From JBKQVT01 sp963727245 (lineage in GTDB: Bacteria; Planctomycetota; Planctomycetia; Pirellulales; Thermoguttaceae): a stretch of DNA of 64,000 nucleotides. Shown in pieces: positions 45,989 through 55,864 of this stretch. The notes beneath the pieces are model-generated. The model had not been told where the DNA came from and made no database searches. It worked only from the letters and a program-made list of their open reading frames with translations. Position 1 is the stretch's first letter. Every line of letters starts with the position of its first letter. A program made the position numbers and the translations under genes. The stretch is from the NCBI GenBank assembly GCA_963727245.1, contig CAVSFO010000009.1:372001-436000 (forward strand), read 5' to 3'.

Positions 45989-47398
45989 TTGTCGAGCCAA
46001 GGAGATATCGTCGCGTCCCATCCCCGGAAAATCGCCGCCCTGCTGCGATGCCCGCGATGTTGGCTGGCGCTGCAACTGCTGGCGGTCATCCTGGCCGCGG
46101 GCCTGCTGGGCCTGGGGCACGTCCAACGCTATAACGACAGCAAGAGCTATATCACCGCCAGCCAAGCGCCGTTGGCCCAGGCGCTGGTGGGCATGCGCAC
46201 CCTGGGCTATCCCCTGCTGCTGCGCGGCGTGGCTGCCGTCACTCCCGATTACCGGCTGCTGCCGTGGGTCCATCTGGCCATGCTAGTGGCGGCCGTGTTT
46301 TTCTTCGATTTTTCGCTGCGGCGGTTCGGATTCTCTCCCTGGATCGCGCTGGCGATCAGCTCGGCGATCATTTACGCGGCCTTGCCTCGGCGCACGCCGG
46401 TCAATGCCCTGCTGGCCGACTTCCCGGCCATGACGTTGGCCGTGACCACCGTGGCTTGCCTGCTGTGGGTCGTGGCCGAGCGGAAAAAGATCCTCCCCTG
46501 GCTGGCGCTGACGGTCAGCCTGGCGGCCGCCTACCAGGTGCGGCCCGCCTACCTCTTCCTGATCCCTTTGGCTCCTTGCCTGGGCGTGGGGTTCGCCTTC
46601 CTGTGGAGCAAGGGCAGGGGAGAGCCGCGGGTGTGGAAGGGGCTCTTGGCGGGGCTGTTGGTCGTCGCGACGCTGCCCTTGCTGACCTACAGCCTGTGGC
46701 GGCTGAAGATGGTCGGGGATTTCGGCCTGGTGAGCTTCGCCGGCTACAACTTGTCGGGACTCGCCGTGGAGCTGCTCGACGCGCCGATGATCGAGCGGGA
46801 ACTGTCGGAACCCTACCGGCCCTTGGCCCGCGCCATCCTGGCCGAGCGCCGGCGGCGGGAAATGACGCCCGCCTTCGGACCGGGGCTGCGCGTCAGCCTG
46901 CGGCAGTACGAAGACAACTTCAGCCGCAACATTTACCGCATTGCCGTGCCGGCAGCCCGGGGCGCCTATGGCCCCGACCCGCTGGTGTGCAACCGGCAAT
47001 TGGGCCGCTTCTCCCGGGAAGTCATCGGCCTGCGGCCGGGCCGGTACTTGCTGTGGGCGGCCGCGAGCTTTCCCCGGGCCGTGGTGAAAATCTTCTGGTT
47101 CGACTGGATTCTTTGGCTGCTGGCGCCGCTGGCAGCCATGTCGCTGGCGGCCCGGCTGTGGCTGGGGCGCGGGCGCGGCGGGATGAGCGTCGTTGCGGCC
47201 GGCGTTTTCCCCTATCCCGTCGGCTTGCTCGCGGCGCTGGCGGCGACCTACTTCCTCGCCTACATGGGCTTGATGTGCCTGTCGGGAACTTACGGCGATT
47301 CACGGCTGGTCTTGCCGGCCGGGGTGTTCCTGCCGTCGCTGTTGGCGATGCTGATTGTCGGCCAATGGGAGAAGATCGGCCTGCTGCGGCGGGCATGA
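45989..47398 (+). CDS. Polytopic membrane protein (putative GT39/PMT-like)
   Basis: 469 aa with about 10 hydrophobic helices. The first periplasmic region contains YNDSKSYITASQAPLAQALV, an acidic/Asn-rich loop like those of GT-C enzymes. Later comes a soluble loop with many Arg residues (about 255-330). It starts at TTG 45989 because an earlier in-frame start is blocked, with AGGAA upstream. It ends on an ATGA overlap with the ATP-grasp gene. No substrate can be named. Confidence 0.62.
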   Translation: MSSQGDIVASHPRKIAALLRCPRCWLALQLLAVILAAGLLGLGHVQRYNDSKSYITASQAPLAQALVGMRTLGYPLLLRGVAAVTPDYRLLPWVHLAMLVAAVFFFDFSLRRFGFSPWIALAISSAIIYAALPRRTPVNALLADFPAMTLAVTTVACLLWVVAERKKILPWLALTVSLAAAYQVRPAYLFLIPLAPCLGVGFAFLWSKGRGEPRVWKGLLAGLLVVATLPLLTYSLWRLKMVGDFGLVSFAGYNLSGLAVELLDAPMIERELSEPYRPLARAILAERRRREMTPAFGPGLRVSLRQYEDNFSRNIYRIAVPAARGAYGPDPLVCNRQLGRFSREVIGLRPGRYLLWAAASFPRAVVKIFWFDWILWLLAPLAAMSLAARLWLGRGRGGMSVVAAGVFPYPVGLLAALAATYFLAYMGLMCLSGTYGDSRLVLPAGVFLPSLLAMLIVGQWEKIGLLRRA

Positions 47399-48477
47399 CG
47401 CGGATGTTCCGCATTTTGATTACCGACGCCAGCTCGAAGCATAGCCTGCCGTTGCAGCGGCATCTCCGCGCCAACTGCCGGACATCGAGTTGATCGGTCA
47501 CAACTGCCATTTCTATCCCCTCTGCAAGCATTACGGCTATCTCGACGGCTTGATCCGCCGGGTGCCGCTGGAAGAGGTCGTGCGGCGGAACGATTTCGAC
47601 ATGATCATTCCCGTGACGGCGCAGGCGGTGGCCACGGTGGCGGCGCATCGGCCCGAGCTGGCCGCACTGCCCTCGGCGGCGAGCCTGGAATGCTGCTTCG
47701 ATAAGTCGGCGACCTTGGCGCTGGCCGAGCGGCTCGACGTGCCGGCGCCCAAGACCGCGGTCATCCGCGCGGCGGACGAGCTGGCCGGTTGCACGATCGA
47801 CTGTCCCTGCGTGGTGAAACCGGTCTGCGAAGTGGAAATGAAGGGCGTCTTCTACGTCCGGGACGATGCCCAGCGGCGCCGTCGCGTCGGGCAGTTGCTG
47901 GCCCGCGCGCGGGGGGACACGGGGTCCTGGTGCAGGAGCGCATCGCCGGCTGCGGAGAGGGCTTCTTCGCGCTGTTCGACCACGGCCAGCCCAAGCGCGT
48001 TTTCATGCACCGCCGGCTGCGCGAGCTGCCGATCGCGGGCGGCGCCAGCACGGCGGCTTGCGCCACTATGACGAGACGCTGAAGGAATACGGCTTGCGCA
48101 TCCTTTCCGCCTTGCAATGGCACGGCGTCGCCATGGTCGAATTCAAACACCAGCAGTCGCCCGACCGGTTGGTGTTGATGGAGATCAATCCCAAGTTTTG
48201 GGGTTCCGTGGAGCTGGCCTTGGAAGCCGGGGTCGATTTCGCCTCCGACCTGGTGCGCGTGTTCCGCGGCCAGCCGCTGGACTACAGCGAATGCTACGAC
48301 CGCCAATTGCATTTCTACTGGCCCCTGGACGGCAACATCGTCCACCTCGTCCGCACCTGGCAGCCGGGCAAGGTGCGGGAGTATTTCGCCCCCCATGCCC
48401 GCACGAACGTGGGCTATTCGCACACCGCCGACGTGCTCAAGGCCCTCCGCACCTGTTGCCGCCTGGTACACGCATAA
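47395..48477 (+). CDS. ATP-grasp ligase-like protein, three frameshifts
   Basis: Carbamoyl-phosphate-synthase-like ATP-grasp enzyme, which would join a carboxylate to an amine via acyl phosphate. The pieces in order: FRILITDASSKHSLPLQRHL, DFDMIIPVTAQAVATVAAHR, CCFDKSATLALAERLDVPAP, VVKPVCEVEMKGVFYV, VLVQERIAGCGEGFFALFDH, LRHYDETLKEYGLRILSALQ, and LVLMEINPKFWGSVELAL with the metal-binding Glu and Asn. The frame changes near 47470, 47915 and 48050, each by minus one. It is followed directly by the PHP gene. It could amidate a sugar or build a peptide-like substituent. The function is inference. Confidence 0.75.
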
Positions 48478-49245
48478 ATGTCGATGCCTGAGAGGAATCC
48501 GTACCGGGGAATCATGCACTTCCATTCCCGCTACTCGCCGGACTCGCTGACGACGATCGACCGCATTATCGCGGTGGCGCGGCGGGAATCGCTGGACTTC
48601 CTGCTCTTGACCGATCACGACACGACGGCCGGGGCGCGGGAATTGGCGCGCCGGGTGGGCGCCGCCGGGCTGGCGCTGGAGGTCCCGCTGGCCGCCGAAT
48701 ATCGCACCGATCACGGCGATCTGATCGCAGCCTTCCTCCGCGAGGAGATTGTCTCGCGGACGCTGGAGAGTTTCCTCGCCGAGGTGCGCGATCAGGGCGG
48801 CCTCGTCCTGCTGCCGCATCCCCTGGTCGGGCATGACGACCCCGAGATGCTGGCCGGTCGGGCCAACCTGGTCGAGGTGTTTAACGGCCGCGCCGGCGAC
48901 GCCGCCAACCAGTCGGCACTGGAACTTGCGGCCCGCGTGGGCAAGCCGGGATTCTGGGCGTCCGACGCCCACCTGGCGTGCAGCCTGGCCCGGACCGTCG
49001 TGACGGTGGAAAACCGGGGCCCGCTCAAGGACTCGCTTCTGCACGGCGCCATCCAGCCGCTGCGCTGCCGGCCCGCCGTCGCCGGCAACGTCTTTTTCTC
49101 CCAAGTCATCAAAATCGTCAAGACCCGGGACGTGAAACGGGCCCTGCGCTATGTCGCGCGGCGGGCGCGCAAGGTCGCCGCACGCCTCGTCGGCATGAGG
49201 TCTGCCGCTGACGATAGTCCGAACTTCCCGAAATTGTCAAGATAA
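48478..49245 (+). CDS. PHP-domain metal-dependent phosphoesterase-like protein
   Basis: 255 aa. The PHP motif set is present: MHFHSRYSPDSLTT (HxH), LLLTDHDTTAGA, VLLPHPLVGHDDP and FWASDAHLACSL, giving the expected His/Asp metal ligands. Starts immediately after the stop of the ATP-grasp gene and its TAA overlaps the ATG of the next. The substrate could be a phosphorylated sugar or nucleotide. The C-terminal 50 residues are basic and may tether it to membranes or nucleic acid. Confidence 0.82.
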   Translation: MSMPERNPYRGIMHFHSRYSPDSLTTIDRIIAVARRESLDFLLLTDHDTTAGARELARRVGAAGLALEVPLAAEYRTDHGDLIAAFLREEIVSRTLESFLAEVRDQGGLVLLPHPLVGHDDPEMLAGRANLVEVFNGRAGDAANQSALELAARVGKPGFWASDAHLACSLARTVVTVENRGPLKDSLLHGAIQPLRCRPAVAGNVFFSQVIKIVKTRDVKRALRYVARRARKVAARLVGMRSAADDSPNFPKLSR

Positions 49246-50561
49246 TGTCCATGAACACTGCCATGCCCGTGATTTTCGCCGGAGGATACGTCGACATCAC
49301 TCCGGATTCTCCCATGCAGTTGGCCGGCCACGGCGTCCGTTGGAAGCCGTGGAACAGCATCCACGATCGGCTGGAGGCCAACGCCGTCCTGTTGCGGTGC
49401 GGCGCGGAAAAGATCGCCTTCGTGCAGGTCGACATGCTCTCGGCCGGCATCAGTTGCCGGCGACGCATCCTGGAAGGCTTGCGCGGGCGACTGGGCGAGG
49501 CGGAACTCTTCCTGACGGCCAGCCATACCCATTGTGCCCCCAACATCGACGACCATCTGCCGGACATGGGCACGATTTATGAGGACTACAGCGTGGAAGT
49601 GGCGCGCAGGATCGTCGCGCTCTTGGAACGCGTCCTTGCCGATCGCGGCCAGCCCGTAGAGATTCGCTACGGAGAATCGCCCACGGCCCACGCCGTCAAC
49701 CGGCGGGCGTGGTGCCTGAGGCCGGTCTTGGCGATGCCGCCGTGGAAGCGCGTCATGGCGCGGCATCCGAACCCCCGGGGGCCGCGAGACGACGTGCTGC
49801 GGGCGTTCGCCATCATGGCGGGAAGTCCCCAGCCGGCGCTGGCCGGGGTGCTGTGGAATTTCGCTTGCCATCCGGTCACCATTTCAGACCGCCGCGCGGT
49901 TTCGGCCGATTATCCGGGCGACGTCCGGCAAGCCTTGCGGCAGCGCGCCGGCGCCGACATTCCCGTGGTGTTCTTGCCCGGCTTCGCCGGCGACCTGCGG
50001 CCCAACCGCGTCAGCGGGCTGCCGCTGTCGCCCTACTACCTGTTGCATCGCATCGTCAACGGCCCCGTCTTTTGGCCGTTCACGCCCGCGGCGCGGATCC
50101 CGTGGATTGCCTCGCTGACGCGGGCTGCCCTGGCGGCGACGGCCGAGAACAGCCGGCCTTGTGCCGACGTCCGCATTCACTCGCGCCGCCGCTCGCGGCC
50201 GATGCGCGAGTGGTTGGAGAGCCCCGTCGACGATCGCACCATGAACTTTCATCTCGTGACCTTGGGCGAACGGCTCGCCCTGGTGGGGCTGTCCGCCGAG
50301 CCGGTCATCGAGTACGCAGCGATGCTGCGCGCGATTTTTCCGGGAAAAACCCTGGTGCCGGTCGGCTACATGGACGGCATTTGCGGATACCTGCCCACCA
50401 CCGCGATGCTCGCCGAGGGGGGAATGGAAGTGTCCTCGCCCGGCTACTCGCTGGGAACGGCCCATTATCGCGGCACGATCACCGAGGACATCACCGGCGC
50501 GGTCCGCAGCCTGGCCGAGGCGGAGCGGTCGCCGGATGAAAGTCAGCGGGAGCAGCATTGA
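49245..50561 (+). CDS. Neutral/alkaline ceramidase-like amidohydrolase
   Basis: 438 aa, resembling the N-terminal catalytic domain of neutral ceramidases. AGGYVDITPDSPMQLAGHGV at the N-terminus; FLTASHTHCAPN with the zinc His pair; WNFACHPVTISDRRAVSADY with a further His and nucleophile region; and the mid motif FLPGFAGDLRPN. No signal peptide is seen, so it may act in the cytoplasm on an N-acyl sugar or lipid intermediate. Coupled to the PHP gene by a TAATG overlap. Linked function with ATP-grasp and PHP is inference. Confidence 0.75.
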   Translation: MSMNTAMPVIFAGGYVDITPDSPMQLAGHGVRWKPWNSIHDRLEANAVLLRCGAEKIAFVQVDMLSAGISCRRRILEGLRGRLGEAELFLTASHTHCAPNIDDHLPDMGTIYEDYSVEVARRIVALLERVLADRGQPVEIRYGESPTAHAVNRRAWCLRPVLAMPPWKRVMARHPNPRGPRDDVLRAFAIMAGSPQPALAGVLWNFACHPVTISDRRAVSADYPGDVRQALRQRAGADIPVVFLPGFAGDLRPNRVSGLPLSPYYLLHRIVNGPVFWPFTPAARIPWIASLTRAALAATAENSRPCADVRIHSRRRSRPMREWLESPVDDRTMNFHLVTLGERLALVGLSAEPVIEYAAMLRAIFPGKTLVPVGYMDGICGYLPTTAMLAEGGMEVSSPGYSLGTAHYRGTITEDITGAVRSLAEAERSPDESQREQH

Positions 50562-51779
50562 AAATCATCTACATCGCCCCCCGGGCGCCGTTCGGACCGC
50601 ACGAAGCCTTCTTCGTGTCCGAAATCGCGGAATGCCTCCGCCAGGGACACGAGCTGGTGCTGATTCCACGCTCCGTCAACGAGCCGATCATGCATCGCGA
50701 AGCCGAAGGATGGGAGAAAATCAGCCGGGCCGCCCCCTTGCTCAGCGGCAAGATCCTGGCCGTTGCCCTGGCGGAAATGCTCTGCCATCCGCTGCGGGCG
50801 ATCCGCGCTGGCGACCCCTGGCCAGTCCCCGCTACCTCGGCCGGCTGGGGCGCAACTTGGCGGTGTTTCCCAAGGGGCTTTGGATCGGCCGCTTGGCGAG
50901 ACAATTGGGTGCGGAGCATATCCACGCGCACTTTGCCTCCACGACCGCGACCATGGCGATGACGGCGGGGGCGTTGTCGGGAATTCCTTGGAGTTTCACC
51001 GCCCATCGCGGGGACATCGCCAGCAACAACCTGCTGGCGACCAAGGTCGTCCGGGCCGCCTTCGTGCGATACATTTCCGAAAGCGGCCGGGCGATGGCGG
51101 AGTCGCTCGGGGTCCGGCACCCGGGCCAGAAGGCTGCCGTCATCCACATGGGAGTGAAAATCCCTCCGCTGCCCTTGGTCCCGCCCGCCGCGCGCCCGCG
51201 CCGCTGGTGCTTTGCCCGGCCAACCTCCTGCCGGTCAAAGGTCATCAATATCTCCTCCAGGCCATGGCCGTCCTCAAAACCCGCGGCGTCGAGTGCTGCT
51301 TGCAGATTGCCGGCCAGGGGGAGATGGAGCGGCCGCTGCGCCGGCTGGCCGCGGAGTTGTCGCTGGCGGACACGGTGCAGTTCCTCGGACACCGGCTCAA
51401 CGAGGAGATCCTGCAATGGTATCGGCAGGGGGCCGTCGACATCATGGTCCTGCCCAGCGTCGACTTGGGCAATCACCTTCACGAAGGCATTCCGGTTTCT
51501 CTCATGGAGGCGATGGCGCACGGGATTCCGGTGATTTCGACCCGGACGGGCGGGATTCCCGAGCTTTTGCACGACGGGGCGGGCATCCTGGTGCCGCCGC
51601 AGGACGCCGCCGCCTTGGCCGACGCCCTGGAGCGGCTGGTCCGCGACGGCGATTTGCGGCGGCAGCTCGCAGAGGCCGGCCGGCGCCGCATCGAGGAGGA
51701 ATTTTCCCTCAGCCAGACCAGTTCTCAATTGCTGAAACGGATGGAAGCGGCCGCCCCGGCCGGCCGCCAGTTGAGATGA
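50558..51779 (+). CDS. GT4-family glycosyltransferase, two frameshifts
   Basis: GT-B enzyme of the colanic-acid-type WcaL/AmsK group. IIYIAPRAPFGPHEAFFVSE, HIHAHFASTTATMAMTAGAL, IPWSFTAHRGDI and YISESGRAMAESLG form the N-terminal domain. CPANLLPVKGHQYLLQAMAV and LPSVDLGNHLHEGIPVSLME form the donor domain. Frame breaks of minus one near 50820 and 51195. TTG start overlaps the previous TGA. Donor unknown. Confidence 0.85.
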
Positions 51780-52727
51780 ACGACGCCACCACCAGCAGGG
51801 CGAACTTTCCGGCGACGGTCGCCGAGGCGACGGCGAGGTTTTTCGATTACTATCGCGCGCACGGCATCCCCTGCCAGTTGCGAGACGGAGTGCTGTGGAT
51901 CGAGGAGAGCCGCTGGATTCGCCCCATCGGCCCCATCGACCGCGACTATACCATTCTCGAAGCAGGAAGCCCGCGCGCTGCTCGCGCATTGGCCGCAGGC
52001 GATGGTCGTCTCGGTCACGGACGGATTGTTGCCGGCCGGCCGGACCAGTTCGTGGTACGCGATCGTCGGCCGGCGGGGCCTGGAATTGGAGGAGTATCCG
52101 GCCAAGATCAGGAGCACGGTGTCCCGGGGGCTGCGCGAGAACGAGGTCAAGAAGGTCGATGCCGAGGAGGTCGTCCGGCACGGCTACGAGACGCACGTGG
52201 CCGCGTTCGCCCGCTACAAACTGCCGCCGAAGACCAAGGACCGTTTCCGCGACACGATGTCGGTCGCCGGCGACTTCGCCAACGTCATCGACTTCTGGGC
52301 CGTGTACCACGACGGCGTGCTGGTGGGCTACGCGCAGAATCACTGCTACCCGAACGTCGAGGTGAGTTACTCGGCGATGCCGTTTCACCCCGACTACTTC
52401 AAGTTCAACACGTCGTATGCCCTGATCCATACGATGAACCACTACTATCTGCGGCAGCGGTCGTACCCTTACATCAACGACGGCTTTCGCTCCATCTCGC
52501 ACCCCACCGAGTTCCAGGAATACCTGGTGAAGAAGTTCGGCTTCGAGCGGGCCTACACGCATTTGCACCTGCATTATCGGCCCGCGCTGGCGGCGGCCAT
52601 GGCGATGCCGCGTTGGAGCAAGCGACTGGCGGGCAAGCTGAGCGCGAAGTTCGCCGCCTTGTGCACCCTGGACGATGCGGCCCGCGGCCGCGGCGAGGAA
52701 GAAGTGCGGAGCGACCCGTCGCCGTGA
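51776..52727 (+). CDS. GNAT/FemAB-like acyltransferase, one frameshift
   Basis: About 316 aa. An N-terminal domain (ATARFFDYYRAHGIPCQLRD) is broken near 51968; the second frame (MVVSVTDGLLPAGRTSSWYA, AVYHDGVLVGYAQNHCYPNV) has the GNAT-like core found in FemAB-type proteins. It probably transfers an acyl or aminoacyl group. ATG overlaps the previous stop and the stop overlaps the next GTG. Exosortase-linked loci often contain FemAB-like genes. Family placement is moderate. Confidence 0.6.
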
Positions 52728-53950
52728 ACATTCTCATGATCAACCATTACGCCGGCACGACCAGGTACGGCATGGAGTACCGCTCCCACTACCTGGCCCG
52801 GGAGTGGGCCAGGCTGGGGCATGGCGTTACGGTCGTCGGCGCCTCGCGCTCGCATCTCCGCATCGAGCAGCCCCGCCTGAGCGGCAGCATCCTGGAGGAA
52901 GAGTTCGAAGGGGTGCACTACGTCTGGCTCCGCACCCCCGATTACCACGGCAACGGCATGGGACGCGTGCTGAACATCCTGGCGTTCCTGGCGCAGTTGC
53001 GGCGTTATCGCGGCCGGCTGGCCCGCCGCTGGACGCCCCAGGTCGTGATTGCCGCCTCGACCTATCGCTTCGAGGTCTTCTCGGCCCGCGCCATCGCCCG
53101 GCAATGCCAGGCCCGCTTGATCTACGAAGTCCGCGACCTTTGGCCGCTGACGCAGATCGAGGTGGGCGGCATGTCGCCGTGGCACCCGTTCGTTGTGGCG
53201 CTGCAGCGGGCCGAGAACTACGCCTATCGCCACGCCGACCGCGTCGTCTGCTCGCTGCCGGGCGCCGAGGAGCACCTGCGGCGGCACGGGCTGGCCGCCG
53301 GCCGCTTCACCTACATCCCCAACGGCATCGACGTGCAGTTGTGGGGCAGCCATCCGTTGCCGCTGCCCGCCGAGCACGCCGGCGCGTTGGCCGCCTTGCG
53401 GGCCCAGGGGCGTTTCCTCGTCGGCTATGCCGGCATGCACGGGGAGGCCAACGGCCTGGACACCCTGGTGGACGCGGCCGCGATCCTGAAGGAGCAGCCG
53501 ATCGCCTTCGTGCTGGTCGGCCAAGGTTCGGAGAAGGTGCGTTTGCAGGAAAAGGCCAAGCGGCTGGACCTGGACGCCGTGAAGTTTCTGCCGGCGGTCG
53601 TCAAGGCCTCGATTCCCCCGCTGCTGGACGGCATGGACGCGCTTTACCTGGGTTGGCGGAAGCAGCCGATTTACCGTTTCGGCATCAGCCCCAACAAGCT
53701 GTTGGATTACATGATGGCCGGCAAGCCGGTGGTGCACGCGGTGGCGGCCGCCAACGATCCCGTGGCGGAGAGCGGCTGCGGCATTTCCTGTACTCCCGAC
53801 GACCCGGCGGCCCTGGCCGGCGCACTGCGGGAATTGCTCGGCCGCAGCCCCCAGGAGCGTGCCGCCATGGGCCGGCGCGGCCGCGAGCACGTCCTGGCCC
53901 ATTACGATTACAGCGTCCTCGCCCGGCAGTTCCTCGACGCGATGGTTTGA
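52724..53950 (+). CDS. GT4-family glycosyltransferase (WbuB-like)
   Basis: 408-aa intact GT-B enzyme. NILMINHYAGTTRYGMEYRS at the N-terminus, YEVRDLWPLTQIEVGGMSPW typical of WbuB-type N-acetylfucosaminyltransferases, IPNGIDVQLW and GISPNKLLDYMMAGKPVVHA in the donor domain. GTG start overlaps the preceding TGA. WbuB homologues add N-acetyl-L-fucosamine, but substrate here is not proven. Confidence 0.87.
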   Translation: MNILMINHYAGTTRYGMEYRSHYLAREWARLGHGVTVVGASRSHLRIEQPRLSGSILEEEFEGVHYVWLRTPDYHGNGMGRVLNILAFLAQLRRYRGRLARRWTPQVVIAASTYRFEVFSARAIARQCQARLIYEVRDLWPLTQIEVGGMSPWHPFVVALQRAENYAYRHADRVVCSLPGAEEHLRRHGLAAGRFTYIPNGIDVQLWGSHPLPLPAEHAGALAALRAQGRFLVGYAGMHGEANGLDTLVDAAAILKEQPIAFVLVGQGSEKVRLQEKAKRLDLDAVKFLPAVVKASIPPLLDGMDALYLGWRKQPIYRFGISPNKLLDYMMAGKPVVHAVAAANDPVAESGCGISCTPDDPAALAGALRELLGRSPQERAAMGRRGREHVLAHYDYSVLARQFLDAMV

Positions 53951-55132
53951 ATGCCAACAGAGACCTCGATGACCGCATCCTCCCGCGATTCCGCAGAAGC
54001 CCTCTGCCGCCAGATCGAAGCGTTCTTCGGCGGCGGCCGCTGCTTCCTGCTGAGCAAAGGGCGGGTGGGGCTCTACGTGGGGCTCCGCGCCCTGGGGCTG
54101 CCCCCCGGCTCGAAGGTCCTCATGCCCGGCTATACCTGCGTCGTCGTTCCCGCCGCGGTCCAACATGCCGGCCTGCGGCCGGTTTACGTCGATATCGACC
54201 CCGACACCTACAACCTCGACGCCAAGCGGCTCGACGACGCTGCCGGCGGCGGCCTGTCCGCCGTCATCGTGCAGCACACCTACGGCATTCCCGCCGACAT
54301 GGAGGCCATCGGCGCCTGGGCGTCGTCGCGGTCGCTGCCGGTGATCGAGGACTGTTGTCACACGTTCGGAGCGCGCACGGGAGGCCGGCTGTGCGGCACG
54401 CTGGGCAGCTTCGCTTTCATGTCCGGGCAGTGGAACAAGTTCTTCTCGACCGGCCTGGGAGGCATGTTGCTGGTGGGCGAAACCACTCTGGCCGAGCGGG
54501 TCGCGGAGATCCTCCGCAACGAGCTGCTCGCCCCCGGGACGCTCCAGGACCTGCGGCTGCGGGCGCAGATCATGACTTACCGGTTGCTCGTGCGACCCGG
54601 CACGGCGGCCTTGCTGACCGGGCTCTACCGCCGGCTCAACCGCTGGGGCCTGACGATCGGCAGCTCCTCGCAAGAGGAATTGACCGGCGCGATGCCGAAA
54701 AAATACTTGACGGCCATGGCGCCCAGCCAGGTCCGGCAAGGACTGCGCGGTCTGGCCGAGATCGAAGAGAACATCCGGCACCGCACGCAACTGACAGCCT
54801 GGTATCATGGCCAACTGCCGCGGCTGGGCCTGGCCGTCAGTCCGGCCATCGAGCCGGCCGGTATGCCGCTGTTGCGTTATCCGCTGCGGGTGGCCAATAA
54901 GCAGGAGTTGCTCGGCCGGGCGGGAAGGGCGGGCGTCGAGATTGGCTCCTGGTTCGAGTGCCCCTTGCACCCCGCCGAGACCCGGCTGGAGGATTTCGGC
55001 TACCTTCCCGGCGCCTGCCCCCGGGCCGAGGCCGCCAGTGCCACGGTGATCAATCTTCCCACACATCCGAAAGTGGGCCCGCGGGCAGCCCAGCGGACGC
55101 TCGACTTTCTCCATAAGTATGCCAGACAGTAG
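53951..55132 (+). CDS. DegT/DnrJ/EryC1-family PLP aminotransferase
   Basis: 393 aa. LSKGRVGLYVGLRALGLPPG and PGYTCVVVPAAVQHAG near the N-terminus, VIEDCCHTFGA for PLP, and the aldimine Lys in SGQWNKFFSTGLGG, a divergent version of the usual motif. It lies between glycosyltransferase and phosphoglycosyl transferase genes. Its C-terminus overlaps the next start by 14 nt. It probably aminates a keto sugar, possibly made by the CapD-type dehydratase. Confidence 0.82.
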   Translation: MPTETSMTASSRDSAEALCRQIEAFFGGGRCFLLSKGRVGLYVGLRALGLPPGSKVLMPGYTCVVVPAAVQHAGLRPVYVDIDPDTYNLDAKRLDDAAGGGLSAVIVQHTYGIPADMEAIGAWASSRSLPVIEDCCHTFGARTGGRLCGTLGSFAFMSGQWNKFFSTGLGGMLLVGETTLAERVAEILRNELLAPGTLQDLRLRAQIMTYRLLVRPGTAALLTGLYRRLNRWGLTIGSSSQEELTGAMPKKYLTAMAPSQVRQGLRGLAEIEENIRHRTQLTAWYHGQLPRLGLAVSPAIEPAGMPLLRYPLRVANKQELLGRAGRAGVEIGSWFECPLHPAETRLEDFGYLPGACPRAEAASATVINLPTHPKVGPRAAQRTLDFLHKYARQ

Positions 55133-55799
55133 GAATCCATCCTTGCTGAAACGATGCTTTGACCTGGTGGCGGCGCTGGCCTTCCTGCTGCTGCTGTCGC
55201 CCTTGTTGCTGCTGGCGGCGGTGCTGGTGAGGGTCAGCTCGCGGGGGCCGATCATTTTCCGGCAGCAGCGGATGGGCAGGCATTTTCGACCGTTCCTGAT
55301 CTACAAGTTCCGCACCATGGTGGAGCATGCCCCGGGCAGCGGGCCACCCATTACCGTGGGCGATGATCTGCGCATTACGCCGGTGGGCCGGTGGCTGCGG
55401 AGGACCAAGATCGACGAATTCCCCCAGTTGCTGAACGTGCTCAAGGGCGACATGAGCCTGGTCGGGCCCCGCCCGGAACTGCCCCAGTTCGTGGCCATGT
55501 TTCACGACGATTACGAGATCATTCTGCAGGTCCGGCCGGGGGTTACCGACCTGGCGTCGCTGCGTTACCGCGATGAAGCCGCCATCCTTGCCCGGGCGGA
55601 GGACCCCGGCGAGGAATACGTCCGCCGCGTGTTGCCGGAAAAAATCCGCCTGGCCCGGCAGTACGTCCGCCGCGCATCCTTCCTCTTCGATCTGTTCATC
55701 GTGGTGATGACCGTTTGGCTGCTGATCTGGGACCGGATGCCGTGGGCCGGCAGGGGCTCCCGCACCGGGAAGGGCGAGAAGGGCGGGCTGCTTGCCTGA
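55119..55799 (+). CDS. PglC-like initiating phosphoglycosyl transferase
   Basis: 226-aa monotopic enzyme that transfers a phospho-sugar from UDP-sugar to undecaprenyl phosphate. One N-terminal re-entrant helix (KRCFDLVAALAFLLLLSPLL) then GRHFRPFLIYKFRTMVE, DEFPQLLNVLKGDMSLVGPR and the final PEYR-like loop. The size matches the short bacillosamine-type group. It is the only initiating transferase seen and thus likely defines the first sugar. Intact. Confidence 0.88.
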   Translation: MPDSRNPSLLKRCFDLVAALAFLLLLSPLLLLAAVLVRVSSRGPIIFRQQRMGRHFRPFLIYKFRTMVEHAPGSGPPITVGDDLRITPVGRWLRRTKIDEFPQLLNVLKGDMSLVGPRPELPQFVAMFHDDYEIILQVRPGVTDLASLRYRDEAAILARAEDPGEEYVRRVLPEKIRLARQYVRRASFLFDLFIVVMTVWLLIWDRMPWAGRGSRTGKGEKGGLLA

Positions 55800-55864
55800 A
55801 ACGGGGGGCGCAATTATGATTTGTCCTGGGAGTTGCTGCAAAGAGCCGGAGATGGTGAAAAGTC

